Part shown: positions 55,347 through 64,000 of the stretch, piece after piece
How positions within the stretch are numbered: the stretch's first letter is position 1
Layout of the letters: each line of letters begins with the position of its first letter
Source of the DNA: Candidatus Stoquefichus sp. SB1
Lineage (GTDB): Bacteria > Bacillota_I > Bacilli_A > Erysipelotrichales > Coprobacillaceae
DNA length: 64,000 nt
Assembly: GCF_001244545.1 (NCBI RefSeq)
Contig: NZ_LN852692.1
Coordinates: 161,076 to 225,075, forward strand
Direction of reading: 5' to 3'
Translations under genes and position numbers: made by a program
The notes under the pieces: model-generated
Database searches by the model: none
Seen by the model: only the letters and a program-made list of their open reading frames with translations
Told to the model about the DNA's origin: nothing

Positions 55347-55359
55347 TGGGGAGAAACAA

Positions 55360-55983
55360 ATGTACAATAGAATAAAAAGATTTATCGATTTTTTAATATC
55401 ATTAATTATTTTACCAATTCTACTGTTATTAATAATTATTGTAGGTATTGCAATAAAATTAGATGATGGAGGACCAGTTTTTTATTTTGGAGAAAGAATA
55501 GGATATCATGGGAAAATATTTAAAATGTTCAAATTTAGATCTATGAAGGTTAATGCTCCTGATTTAAGATATGACGATGGATCAACTTATAATGCTGAGA
55601 ATGATCCGAGAGTAACTAAAGTTGGTAAATTTTTAAGAAGAACAAGTTTGGATGAAGTGCCACAGTTTTTTAATGTGTTACTAGGCGATATGGCTTTTAT
55701 AGGCCCAAGACCAGATAGTGCTTTTTACTTAAGTGAATATACTGATGAAGAAAGAGTAATACTCAGTGTTAGGCCTGGCATTACTGGATATAACCAAGCA
55801 ATTAATCGAAACTCCGTTTCAACTAAAGAAAAATTACAAAACGATATTATATATGTTAATAAAATGTCTTTCTTTTTTGATGTAAAAATTATATTTATGA
55901 CTATTGTGAGTGTGCTTCATTCAAAAAATATTTATCGAGATACTAATAAAGAAGAGACTATTGTTGAACTTGAGGAGAAATAA
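55360..55983 (+). CDS. Initiating sugar-phosphate transferase (monotopic PGT)
   Basis: 207 residues from ATG 55360. It moves a sugar-1-phosphate onto undecaprenyl phosphate, the first step of a repeat unit. The re-entrant hydrophobic helix at about 8-32 precedes GGPVFYFGERIGYHGKIFKMFKFRSM, the catalytic-type FLRRTSLDEVPQFFNVLLGDMAFIGPRP (D-E pair) and RPGITGYNQ. Short form, without the large N-terminal domain of WbaP/WcaJ. Confidence 0.93.
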   Translation: MYNRIKRFIDFLISLIILPILLLLIIIVGIAIKLDDGGPVFYFGERIGYHGKIFKMFKFRSMKVNAPDLRYDDGSTYNAENDPRVTKVGKFLRRTSLDEVPQFFNVLLGDMAFIGPRPDSAFYLSEYTDEERVILSVRPGITGYNQAINRNSVSTKEKLQNDIIYVNKMSFFFDVKIIFMTIVSVLHSKNIYRDTNKEETIVELEEK

Positions 55984-55984
55984 T

Positions 55985-57127
55985 ATGAAAAAGATAATGA
56001 TATTAGGTGCAAGTGAATTGCAATTACCAGCTATTCAATGTGCAAATAGTATGGGAATAGAAACAATAGTACTTGATTTTGACGCTAATGCTATTGGGAG
56101 AAATGAGGCCTCAAAATTTTACGAAGTAAGTACATTAGATTATGATAAAGTTTTAGAAATAGCAAAATTCGAAAAAATTGACGGTATTATGACTATTTGT
56201 AGCGATCGACCAATGACAGTAGTAGCTAGGGTTGGTGAAAAATTAGGATTAAATACGATTTCGTATGAAACAGCTTTAAAAGCAACTGATAAAGGTCTAA
56301 TGAGGAAAGCATTGTTTGAAAATAACGTGCCAATTCCTCAATTTTTTATATGTAGAACATACGAAGATGTAGAACATGCAGTCAATAGTATCCAAGGTGA
56401 ATGTATTTTTAAGCCATCAAATAACTCTGGAAGTAGAGGAATATATTTATATGACGAAAATAAAAATCTACAAGATGCATATAGTTATTCAAAACAATAT
56501 AGTACTGACAATATTGTGCTGGTAGAAGAATTTATGAAAGGCCCAGAAGTTAGTGTAGAGGCCTTTGTAATAAATGGTGAAGTAAATATTATTCAAATTA
56601 CAGATAAAATAACAACTGGAGCGCCATACTTTGTAGAAATGGGTCACACCCAACCTTCATCATTACCAAATGATATACAATCTCAAATTAGAAAAGTTGC
56701 TATAAAGGGAATACAAGCATTAAATATTGATAATGGTCCAGCACATGTAGAGATTAAAGTTACAGAACAAGGACCAAAAATTGTTGAGATTGGAGCAAGG
56801 TTAGGTGGAGATTATATTACTACTGATTTAGTTCCATTATCAACAGGGGTTAATATGGTTGAATTAACTATAAAAAACGCTTTAAACTTTCCTGTAGATA
56901 TTAAAAAGTTGTTTTTGAAAAGTTCGGCGATTAGATATATTAATGATGAGCTAGAAATTCCAGAAGAATTTAAAACTAAAGTGACTTATTATTTTAATAA
57001 AGATATACAATTAAGTGATATAAAATCAAGTAATGACAGAAGAGGATATTATATTATTCAAACTATGAATCTGGACGAATTAGATAGTGTAATATCGGAA
57101 ATTCAAAGAATAAATGAGAGGAGATGA
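55985..57127 (+). CDS. ATP-grasp family carboxylate ligase of the glycan locus
   Basis: 380 residues from ATG 55985, with GAGGAGA at 55973-55979. N-terminal Rossmann-like part (KIMILGASELQLPAI), then the ATP-grasp domain: FKPSNNSGSRGIYL, LVEEFMKGPEVSVEAFV, and the metal site KIVEIGARLGGDYIT. Such enzymes join a carboxylate to an amine, often an amino acid to a sugar; in this locus it may decorate a sugar. The substrate is unknown. Confidence 0.85.
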   Translation: MKKIMILGASELQLPAIQCANSMGIETIVLDFDANAIGRNEASKFYEVSTLDYDKVLEIAKFEKIDGIMTICSDRPMTVVARVGEKLGLNTISYETALKATDKGLMRKALFENNVPIPQFFICRTYEDVEHAVNSIQGECIFKPSNNSGSRGIYLYDENKNLQDAYSYSKQYSTDNIVLVEEFMKGPEVSVEAFVINGEVNIIQITDKITTGAPYFVEMGHTQPSSLPNDIQSQIRKVAIKGIQALNIDNGPAHVEIKVTEQGPKIVEIGARLGGDYITTDLVPLSTGVNMVELTIKNALNFPVDIKKLFLKSSAIRYINDELEIPEEFKTKVTYYFNKDIQLSDIKSSNDRRGYYIIQTMNLDELDSVISEIQRINERR

Positions 57128-57132
57128 TTTCA

Positions 57133-58296
57133 TTGTCTAAATATGTATTTATTTCTAATAGTACGAAACCTAATCAAGATGAGTATGAGTCATTAGAGGA
57201 TATAAAGTTATCCAATGTAAATAGACCATGTCTAAAAATAGCAAATGAAATGGGATATGATGTTATATTGGGTGTTAATAGAAAATATCCAGAAAAACTC
57301 AAATGTCCTGAAATGGATATTACTTTTTATGACTCTCATACATTTAGAAGTATATTTGCTTTCAAGGATAATTATATTGCTTATAAAAATCTGTGTGAGA
57401 TATTAAAAAAAGGTGAGGTAGAAGTCATTCATTGTAACACACCTATTGGTGGCTTTATAGGAAGAGTATGTGGCAAGAAATATAAGGTACCTAAAGTTAT
57501 ATATACAGCTCATGGCTTTCATTTTTATAAAGGAGCACCTTTATTTTATAATACAATTATAAAATGGATTGAGTTTTTTCTAGCACATTGGACAGATGTT
57601 ATTATAACAATGAATGAAGAAGATTATCAGAATGCATTAAAAATGAAATTAAGAAATAATGGTAAAGTTTATAAAGTCAATGGTGTAGGTATAAATATAG
57701 AAGAAATTTCTAATATTGATTTAAATAGATTAGATGCACGAAAATCAATGAATATAAATATGGATGAATTTGTTTGCATAGGAGTTGGAAGAATAGAAAA
57801 AAATAAAAACTATGAAATGTGTATTAAAGCTATTCATCAGACTAAAAATAAAAATATTCATTTTCTAATTTGTGGTGATGGGAAGAAAAGAAAAAAATTA
57901 GAAAAGCTAGCTAAAAAATTAAATGTAGAAAAGCAAATTCATTTTTTAGGATACAGAGAAGACGTATTCAAATTATTGAAAGTTTCAGATTGTTATTTAT
58001 CAACATCTAAAAGGGAAGGTTTACCAAGAGCGTTGATGGAAGCAATGTCAGTTGGATTGCCTTGTATTGTAAGTGATGTTAGAGGAAATAGGGATTTGAT
58101 TAATCATAATGAAGGTGGTTTTTTGGTATCACCTAAAGATTACAAAGAAATAGGTGCCAGAATAAATTTATTAGTTAATAATCCCAATCTAAGAAAAGAA
58201 ATGAGTAATATTAATCTAGAGCGAATAAAAGCGTATGATGTTAAGGGGGTTAATAACTTGATTAAAAAGATATACTTAGAAGTATCTGAGATATAA
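57133..58296 (+). CDS. Glycosyltransferase, family 4 type
   Basis: 387 residues from TTG 57133. The ATG at 57124 directly follows AGGAG and is part of AGGAGATGAT, so the TTG nine bases later is the better start. N-terminal acceptor domain with VIHCNTPIGGFIGRV and YTAHGFHFYKGAP; donor domain with IGVGRIEKNKNYEM, FLICGDGKKRKKLEKL and STSKREGLPRALMEAMSVGLPCIVSDVRGNRDLI (E-x7-E). It adds one sugar to the lipid-linked unit. Confidence 0.92.
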   Translation: MSKYVFISNSTKPNQDEYESLEDIKLSNVNRPCLKIANEMGYDVILGVNRKYPEKLKCPEMDITFYDSHTFRSIFAFKDNYIAYKNLCEILKKGEVEVIHCNTPIGGFIGRVCGKKYKVPKVIYTAHGFHFYKGAPLFYNTIIKWIEFFLAHWTDVIITMNEEDYQNALKMKLRNNGKVYKVNGVGINIEEISNIDLNRLDARKSMNINMDEFVCIGVGRIEKNKNYEMCIKAIHQTKNKNIHFLICGDGKKRKKLEKLAKKLNVEKQIHFLGYREDVFKLLKVSDCYLSTSKREGLPRALMEAMSVGLPCIVSDVRGNRDLINHNEGGFLVSPKDYKEIGARINLLVNNPNLRKEMSNINLERIKAYDVKGVNNLIKKIYLEVSEI

Positions 58297-58329
58297 ACAA
58301 TTTGTTGATTTGTAGAGGAGATGATAGAT

Positions 58330-59457
58330 TTGAGAGTTTTGTTTATAAGAAGTAATCCGGTATCTCCAGATTCTCGATTAGAAAAAGAAGTTAATACATT
58401 AATTAATGCTGGACATAACGTTACAATACTATGTTGGGATAGAGATTCAAATTATCAGGAAAAGAAAGAAAAAAAAGAATTATTTGATAATTTTTGTGAT
58501 ATTTATCGTATTGGAATAAAAGCAACATATGGTGGAGGAATAAAAATGAATTTTTTTCCATTAATAAAATTTCAATATCAAATAGTAAGGCATTTAAAAA
58601 GCCACAAAGATTATGAAGTAATACATGCATGTGATTTTGATACTGGTTTTATTAGTTATTTATTCAAATCAAAAAAATTTTTTGTTTATGATATTTATGA
58701 TTATTATGCTCATTCTTTTAATGTTCCAAATTTTATAAAAAAAGTAATTGAGTTTATTGAAAATTACCTTTTTAATCATTCGGATTATTCAATAATTTGT
58801 TCTGAAAAAAGATTAAAACAGATATCAAATATTAAAACTAATAAAATTTGTATTATACATAATTCTCCAATGAAATTTGAGGTAAAAGATTATAAATTCC
58901 AATTTTCAAATAGAGTAAAAATAGTTTATGTTGGAATTTTAGGGGAAAATAGAATGATTAGGGAACTTGTAGAGGTAGTAAAAAAAGATAGTTCGATGGA
59001 ATTGCATATAGGAGGGTTTGGACCACTTGATAGTTTTATTTCTGACGCTTCAAATAAATATGAGAATATTGTTTTTTATGGAAAGATTCCGTATCAAAAG
59101 ACTATCTATTTAGAACAAAAATGCGATATAATTCCAGCTTTATATAGTCCAAGAGTAAAAAATCATGTTTATGCAGCTCCAAACAAATTCTATGAAGCAG
59201 GTTTTCTAGGTAAGCCGACAATAATGATAAAGAATAGTGGGATGAGTGAACTTGTTGATTCCAACCACTTAGGTTTGACTATTGAGGATAATAAGGAATC
59301 ATTACGAAATGCATTAGCCAAAATAGTTAATGAAATTGATTATTGGAAATTACAATCAGAAACTATAAAAGAGTATTATGAAATTAATTTTTCATGGGAA
59401 GAAATGAGCAAAAGGCTAGTATATCTTTATGATGATTTGGAGAAAGATAAATGTTAA
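58330..59457 (+). CDS. Glycosyltransferase, GT-B fold
   Basis: 375 residues from TTG 58330; the same AGGAGATGAT box precedes it as in the gene before, and the ATG 58321 lies in the box. N-terminal RVLFIRSNPVSPDSRLEKEVNTL, VIHACDFDTGF; C-terminal IVYVGILGENRMIRELVEVV and FYEAGFLGKPTIMIKNSGMSEL, consistent with GT4-like enzymes, though less conserved than its neighbour. AT-rich. Overlaps the next gene by 7 bases. Confidence 0.85.
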   Translation: MRVLFIRSNPVSPDSRLEKEVNTLINAGHNVTILCWDRDSNYQEKKEKKELFDNFCDIYRIGIKATYGGGIKMNFFPLIKFQYQIVRHLKSHKDYEVIHACDFDTGFISYLFKSKKFFVYDIYDYYAHSFNVPNFIKKVIEFIENYLFNHSDYSIICSEKRLKQISNIKTNKICIIHNSPMKFEVKDYKFQFSNRVKIVYVGILGENRMIRELVEVVKKDSSMELHIGGFGPLDSFISDASNKYENIVFYGKIPYQKTIYLEQKCDIIPALYSPRVKNHVYAAPNKFYEAGFLGKPTIMIKNSGMSELVDSNHLGLTIEDNKESLRNALAKIVNEIDYWKLQSETIKEYYEINFSWEEMSKRLVYLYDDLEKDKC

Positions 59458-60668
59458 TCATTGTTATCGAGATACTCATGTATATATTACTAAGTAAAAG
59501 GCTGTTAAAAAAAAGATTGTTTAATTATAAATTGTTAATTTTTACCCTATTTATTCAATTGTTAATTTTAATATGTTACCGAATAGAATTAACGACTCTT
59601 GGTAGAGAAGTATACTATAGTGATGCATACAATTATTGGGAACAGACAAAGCTATTACTTGCTGACATAAATAATTATTCGTTAATTGATAAAATTACAG
59701 GTGGACAAACTTTTTATGTATTATTTTGTTATTTAATTCAGAAAACTTCGTTATTTCAATCTCCAATTCTTCTTAACCTATCAAATTTATTATTGTTGAA
59801 TAATACGATTTTTATTTTTGCATATCTTTTAGATAAAATTAATATACGAGCATCTACAATAAAATTCTATCTTTTTTTCTTATTAAACAATCCACTGATA
59901 ATATATTCACTTATTAGAAATATGAAAGATGCTCTAATCTTATTCTTAACTGTACTTTTAGTACTTTTTTTTATTCGATTTATAGAAAATAAAAATAAAA
60001 TTTATATAGTGTATATAGGCATAATATTATACATATCTGTTAAAATAAGACCTTGGAGTTTTCTTAATATATTAATACTGCTAATTATTTATTTTAATTA
60101 TAAAAGAGAAACTATAAAAAAAGATAGGGCGTTAAAAATGATATTATTATTTTTAATTTTAATTGTATTTGCTACTTTATTTTTAAGTAAATATTTTAGT
60201 AGTATTAATCTATGGTTACCTATTATGCTTGAAAACACGTTGAAAAATGGATATATTTCTAATTTTTTATCACCATTTAAAATTCTTCTTGGTCCTGGAC
60301 CATTGCGTTCAATATTAGGTTCAAAATATTTCCTTTATACAACAACAATAGGAAATATATGTTCGTTTCTAGGATCATTAATTTGGTGGTTCTTTATGGC
60401 ATATATGATTGTAATATTAATATATAAGAAAAAAAATAAAAAAAATCTTATTGGACAATGTTTTTTAGGAATTTTTATTATATATATTATTCTATATTCT
60501 ATGCAATATGGAGGTTCACTTGAATTGAGATTTAGAGCTGTAATTTATGTTATTTCTACAACGACCTTTTTTTCTTATTATGATTATATATTTATAAGGA
60601 AGCATCTTGTAGATTATGCTGTCATATTGAGTTTTGTGTTTATTATAGGATTAATTGCTAGTATTTAA
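59451..60668 (+). CDS. Polytopic membrane protein, probable repeat-unit polymerase (Wzy-like)
   Basis: 405 residues with about ten to eleven hydrophobic segments and a periplasm-facing loop between about 45 and 70 (YRIELTTLGREVYYSDAYNYW). NNPLIIYSLIRNMKDALILFL in the middle recalls EpsG or O-antigen polymerase families. Function is inferred from topology and place in the locus; a flippase is not excluded but the usual Wzx features are missing. Confidence 0.65.
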   Translation: MLIIVIEILMYILLSKRLLKKRLFNYKLLIFTLFIQLLILICYRIELTTLGREVYYSDAYNYWEQTKLLLADINNYSLIDKITGGQTFYVLFCYLIQKTSLFQSPILLNLSNLLLLNNTIFIFAYLLDKINIRASTIKFYLFFLLNNPLIIYSLIRNMKDALILFLTVLLVLFFIRFIENKNKIYIVYIGIILYISVKIRPWSFLNILILLIIYFNYKRETIKKDRALKMILLFLILIVFATLFLSKYFSSINLWLPIMLENTLKNGYISNFLSPFKILLGPGPLRSILGSKYFLYTTTIGNICSFLGSLIWWFFMAYMIVILIYKKKNKKNLIGQCFLGIFIIYIILYSMQYGGSLELRFRAVIYVISTTTFFSYYDYIFIRKHLVDYAVILSFVFIIGLIASI

Positions 60669-60796
60669 TAGTTAAGGCATATAATTTATTAAATACTTCT
60701 ATCTATTAAAATTTGATGAGTATTTAATTTATATATTTTATCAAATCATATATATGTGTGGATGATAAATAAAATTAATAATTTTGAGGAGTTAAA

Positions 60797-61885
60797 ATGA
60801 AAAAAATAATGTTAGTATTTGGGACACGCCCAGAAGCAATAAAGATGTGTCCATTAGTAAATGAATTAAAGACTAGAGATAGTATTGAAACTACTGTTTG
60901 TGTAACAGGACAACATAGAGAAATGTTAGATCAGGTATTACATGCATTTAACGTTAAACCGGATTATGATTTATCTATTATGAAAGATAAACAAACTTTA
61001 TTTGATGTTACTACAAATATATTAAATAAAATTAATGAAGTTCTAAAAGAAGTTAATCCTGATATAGTGTTAGTACATGGAGATACATCAACTACCTTTG
61101 CTACAGCATTAGCTTGTTTTTATTTGCAGATTCCTGTAGGACATGTGGAAGCAGGACTGAGGACTTATGATATCTATTCACCTTTTCCGGAAGAATTTAA
61201 CAGAAGAGTTGTTAGTATTATAGCAAAATATAATTTTGCTCCAACTGAAATGAGTAAACAAAATTTATTGAATGAAGGTGCAAATGAAGAGAGTGTATTT
61301 GTGACTGGAAATACTGCTATTGATGCTCTGCGAACTACAATAAAGGATGATTATAATCACCCAGAGTTAGAATGGGCAATAGGGTCTAAACTTATTATGT
61401 TAACAGCGCATAGAAGAGAAAATTTTGGAGAACCAATGCATCATATGTTTAGGGCAATTAGAAGAATTATAGATGAACATGATGATGTTAAGGTAATCTA
61501 TCCAATTCATATGAATCCAGTGGTTAGACAAATCGCTAAAGAAGAACTGAGTAATTGTGATAGAGTACATATTATTGAACCGTTAGATGTTTTAGATTTT
61601 CACAATTTTCTAGCTAGAAGTTATATGATACTCACTGATAGTGGAGGTATTCAAGAAGAAGCTCCGTCATTAGGCAAACCGGTATTAGTTATGAGAGATA
61701 CTACAGAAAGACCAGAAGGTGTTAAAGCTGGTACTATAAAATTAGTTGGAACAAATGAAGAAAAAATATATAGAGCGTTTAAACTGTTATTGGTGAATCA
61801 AAATGAATATGAAAAAATGTCATGTGCATCTAATCCTTATGGTGATGGTTATGCAAGTAATAAAATAGTTGACATTTTATTATAA
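60797..61885 (+). CDS. wecB: UDP-N-acetylglucosamine 2-epimerase
   Basis: 362 residues. Non-hydrolysing epimerase that makes UDP-ManNAc. VFGTRPEAIKMCPLV, TGQHREMLDQVL, VHGDTSTTFATALACFYLQIPVGHVEAGLRTYDIYSPFPEEFNRR and LTAHRRENFG, SGGIQEEAPSLGKPVLVMRDTTERPEG are all present. GAGGAG lies before the ATG. With ugd downstream, a ManNAc-uronic acid or similar could be made. A 128-base AT-rich gap precedes it. Confidence 0.96.
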   Translation: MKKIMLVFGTRPEAIKMCPLVNELKTRDSIETTVCVTGQHREMLDQVLHAFNVKPDYDLSIMKDKQTLFDVTTNILNKINEVLKEVNPDIVLVHGDTSTTFATALACFYLQIPVGHVEAGLRTYDIYSPFPEEFNRRVVSIIAKYNFAPTEMSKQNLLNEGANEESVFVTGNTAIDALRTTIKDDYNHPELEWAIGSKLIMLTAHRRENFGEPMHHMFRAIRRIIDEHDDVKVIYPIHMNPVVRQIAKEELSNCDRVHIIEPLDVLDFHNFLARSYMILTDSGGIQEEAPSLGKPVLVMRDTTERPEGVKAGTIKLVGTNEEKIYRAFKLLLVNQNEYEKMSCASNPYGDGYASNKIVDILL

Positions 61886-61915
61886 AGGGAAGGAAACAAA
61901 TATGGTATTAAGTTT

Positions 61916-62883
61916 ATGAAGGTCGTATATGTATTAACAAGTGATGAAAAAGATTACTTTTTAGAAGAATTGTATTTATCATCCTATTCATTAAAAAAAT
62001 ATAATGAGGTTACCAGTATCTTATATACCGATAATGATACAAATGAATCATTTAAGATTGATAATAGAAAAAAATGTTGAAATATATAGACCAAATTATA
62101 GTTAAACAATTTGATAAAAATATTGATAAAAAAAAGAGATCTAGAATTTTAAAAACATCATTTAGAAATGAAATAGATGGTGATTTATTATTCATAGATG
62201 TTGATACAGTCATCTGTGGTGATTTACTCTGTCTAGATGAGTTGTCTTGTAGTATTGCTATGGCTTTAGAAGGAAATGATGTGCTATCAAAATTTTATAG
62301 TATTAATGGCTTAAAAAATACACTTGATAAATATAATTTGAAAATGGGGGTGGGAGATTACTATTTTAATAGTGGTGTTATATATGTGAAAGATAATTTA
62401 CTCACACGGAAATTTTTTAAAGATTGGGAAAAACAATATATTTTATATTATGAAAAGGGATTAACTTTTGATCAAGGTACACTCAATCATCTTAATAATA
62501 TATATAGCGGATTAATTCAAGTACTTCCAAACGAGTATAATTGTCAATGTGATTTAGGATTAAAATATATAGGCAATGTTAAAATTTTGCATTATCTTGG
62601 GTTGAATACTTTTAACGATGTTGCAAAACTTAATTTTTCATTTTCTAAATTTTCGGATAAAAATATTTATGAATATATTAAAAGCAATGGAAGAATCAGT
62701 CAAGATATTCAGTCAATGGTAGAAAATGCTAAATTTCAAGTTAAAGACGGTTTTTTTGTTAGTAAAGATTCAATAACATATAGTTTAATTTTTTCCAAAT
62801 GTTTTAAAATATTAAGATATATATATGCACATCAAAAAAAAATATATTATTTTCTTGAAAACGTTGTTTTCAAGAAAATATGA
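61916..62883 (+). pseudogene. Glycosyltransferase with a frameshift at a run of seven A
   Basis: From ATG 61916 the frame gives MKVVYVLTSDEKDYFLEELY and on to NRKKC, stopping at 62078-62080. One extra A in A7 (62068-62074) would join it to the frame starting at 62074, which continues IDQIIVKQFDKN, LLFIDVDTVICGDLLCLDEL (DxD of a GT-A/GT8-like fold), YYFNSGVIYVKDN and LTFDQGTLNHLN to 62883. The joined protein is about 322 residues. The ATG at 61902 with a better ribosome site reads only MVLSL and stops at ATGA over 61916. Either a pseudogene, or slippage or phase variation at A7. Confidence 0.7.
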
Positions 62884-63073
62884 CAAGGAAGAGTAAATAT
62901 CAGAAATTTAATTAATAAATTTGATATATTTGTATAAAGTATTTAAATACAGATTCTTATGATGATTTTTTTGTACAGTATAACAAAATAAAGGTTCAGA
63001 TATAAGAACAATATAATATATACCAAACGTCATTGCAGCAATTTATAAAATCAGCATAGGACGGTGAAATTTT
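62884..63073. other. AT-rich gap between the broken glycosyltransferase and an IS remnant
   Basis: No gene, terminator or clear promoter is seen in these 190 bases. Confidence 0.5.
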
Positions 63074-63447
63074 ATGAAAGGTCTTTGCATACTTAACTCA
63101 AACGACTTTGAATTACTAGTAAAATTTGTTAGAGATCAACATTTATTATGTGATTATACCCAAATTCATATTGATGCATTAGAATCAATATTTGCTTATA
63201 TAGTAAAATGTCTTTATTGTGAAGAGTATCATATCATTAAGAATGGGTATTATAAAAATGGCTTGCAAAGACGGAAATGCACTAACTGCAATAAATTGTT
63301 TTCAACAGTAAAGGGTCTATATTAGATAATACTAAATTTTCTTCTCTTATATGGCTGAAATATTTGATTATTATGAGTGAAGATAAAGGTATAATTAAAT
63401 GTAATCACTTTAGTGGTGTTGTAAGTATTCATGTCTTAACAAATTGA
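63074..63447 (+). pseudogene. Transposase N-terminal remnant with zinc ribbon
   Basis: The first frame (63074-63325) ends with KCLYCEEYHIIKNGYYKNGL and RRKCTNCNKLFSTVKG, a zinc ribbon as in IS1595/IS1-like or related transposases. A one-base shift near 63310 continues GSILDNTKFSSLIWLKYLII, MSEDKGIIKCNHFSGV to a stop at 63445-63447. The catalytic part is missing. A worn insertion sequence inside the polysaccharide locus. Confidence 0.68.
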
Positions 63448-63728
63448 TTAAAAATCATTCCTACTTTCGTTAAAATAAGAGAGATTACATTTTGGGTATA
63501 ATCTAATTTATTTACTAAGCTGAATAAAACGATTAGTTACAAAACTTTTATTCGTAATTATTTGTTTTTGCGTAGGTAATAATGATTTATAAAATGCATA
63601 TAATTCTATTTGTATAGGAACCCACGTTTTTTATTTCATCTCATAATTTTGGTTGATACTGTTTGAAAATTTAATGGTTTTATTTTGAAAAAATATTTGT
63701 GTTCGCGTAATATCAAACGTTTGGGAAT
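63448..63728. other. Gene-free stretch before ugd
   Basis: About 280 AT-rich bases, with scattered stops in all frames. It may include the worn 3' end of the transposase and a promoter for ugd, but I see no convincing -35/-10 pair. Confidence 0.45.
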
Positions 63729-63738
63729 GGAGGTAAAA

Positions 63739-64000
63739 ATGAAAATAGCAGTTGCAGGAACAGGATATGTAGGATTAAGCATCGCTACATTATTGGCACA
63801 GCATCATGATGTTGTCGCTTTAGATATTATCAGGGAAAAGGTGGATATGATCAATAATCATATCTCACCTATCCAGGATAAGGAAATTGAAGATTATTTA
63901 AAAAATAAGGATTTAACACTAAAAGCAACTCTTGATAAAGATGTTGCTTTTAAAAATGCAAAGTTTATCGTCATCAGTACTCCTACTAACTATGATGAGT
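63739..64000 (+). CDS. ugd: UDP-glucose 6-dehydrogenase, N-terminal part
   Basis: 87 residues are visible before the window ends. The N-terminal NAD-binding motif KIAVAGTGYVGLSIATLLAQHHDVVALDI and FIVISTPTNYDE are typical of UDP-glucose/UDP-ManNAc dehydrogenases. GGAGGT lies 5 bases before the ATG. With wecB upstream the substrate could be UDP-ManNAc (wecC type) rather than UDP-glucose; the part seen fits UDP-glucose dehydrogenase best. G+C is higher than in the DNA just before it. Confidence 0.88.
   Translation, partial: MKIAVAGTGYVGLSIATLLAQHHDVVALDIIREKVDMINNHISPIQDKEIEDYLKNKDLTLKATLDKDVAFKNAKFIVISTPTNYDE

Overview
The window is low-GC Firmicute DNA, read mostly on the + strand. Gene order and content (ftsY-ylxM-ffh-rpsP-khpA-rimM-trmD-rplS-lepB-rbgA-rnhB, then dprA-topA-trmFO-xerC), AT-rich codon use, strong GGAGG ribosome sites and CIRCE control of hrcA-grpE-dnaK point to a gut Erysipelotrichia/Coprobacillaceae-type bacterium. 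That placement is an inference; there is no rRNA in the window.

Positions 1-25,900 are a conserved housekeeping block: chromosome and protein-targeting genes (smc end, ftsY, ylxM, ffh), ribosome and tRNA maturation (rpsP, khpA, rimM, trmD, rplS, rbgA, rplU, prp, rpmA, obgE, trmFO), DNA processing (rnhB, dprA, topA, xerC, ruvAB, holA), competence (comEA, comEC), serine catabolism (sdaA) and hemW. L19 and L21 leader RNAs sit before rplS and rplU. Positions 25,900-27,900 hold a decayed peptide-export (bacteriocin-type) locus: a wrecked HlyD-like accessory gene, a frameshifted small peptide gene and small membrane proteins.

Positions 27,900-37,250 hold the heat-shock operon hrcA-grpE-dnaK-dnaJ with two CIRCE operators around its promoter, a membrane-anchored choloylglycine-hydrolase-family protein, a pentapeptide-type protein, and divergent rpmB versus asp23-fakA. 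Positions 37,370-44,700 hold two MerR-type promoters with 19-bp spacers. The first drives an aldo/keto reductase. The second drives a DUF3842 gene followed by a type II metal or chelate ABC importer and larE-larB-larC, the makers of the nickel-pincer cofactor; larA is not in the window.

Positions 44,700-49,200 are a mobile-element patch: an Rpn-type nuclease gene, a second partial copy of its 3' part, and a group II intron (46217-48548, minus strand) inserted in that copy, with a frameshifted reverse transcriptase. A HAD phosphatase and an AEC transporter follow.

From 51,091 to the end is a surface-polysaccharide locus. It opens with a tyrosine recombinase, then an inverted-repeat pair (52166-52189 and 52325-52348) enclosing a well-formed promoter that faces away from the locus in this assembly. 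A NusG/LoaP-like antiterminator gene and a long glycan operon follow: aminotransferase, epimerase, initiating sugar transferase, ATP-grasp, glycosyltransferases, polymerase, UDP-GlcNAc 2-epimerase, a glycosyltransferase broken at a run of seven A, and the start of ugd. I read this as a phase-variable polysaccharide locus captured in the OFF state, and it is the most interesting system in the window.
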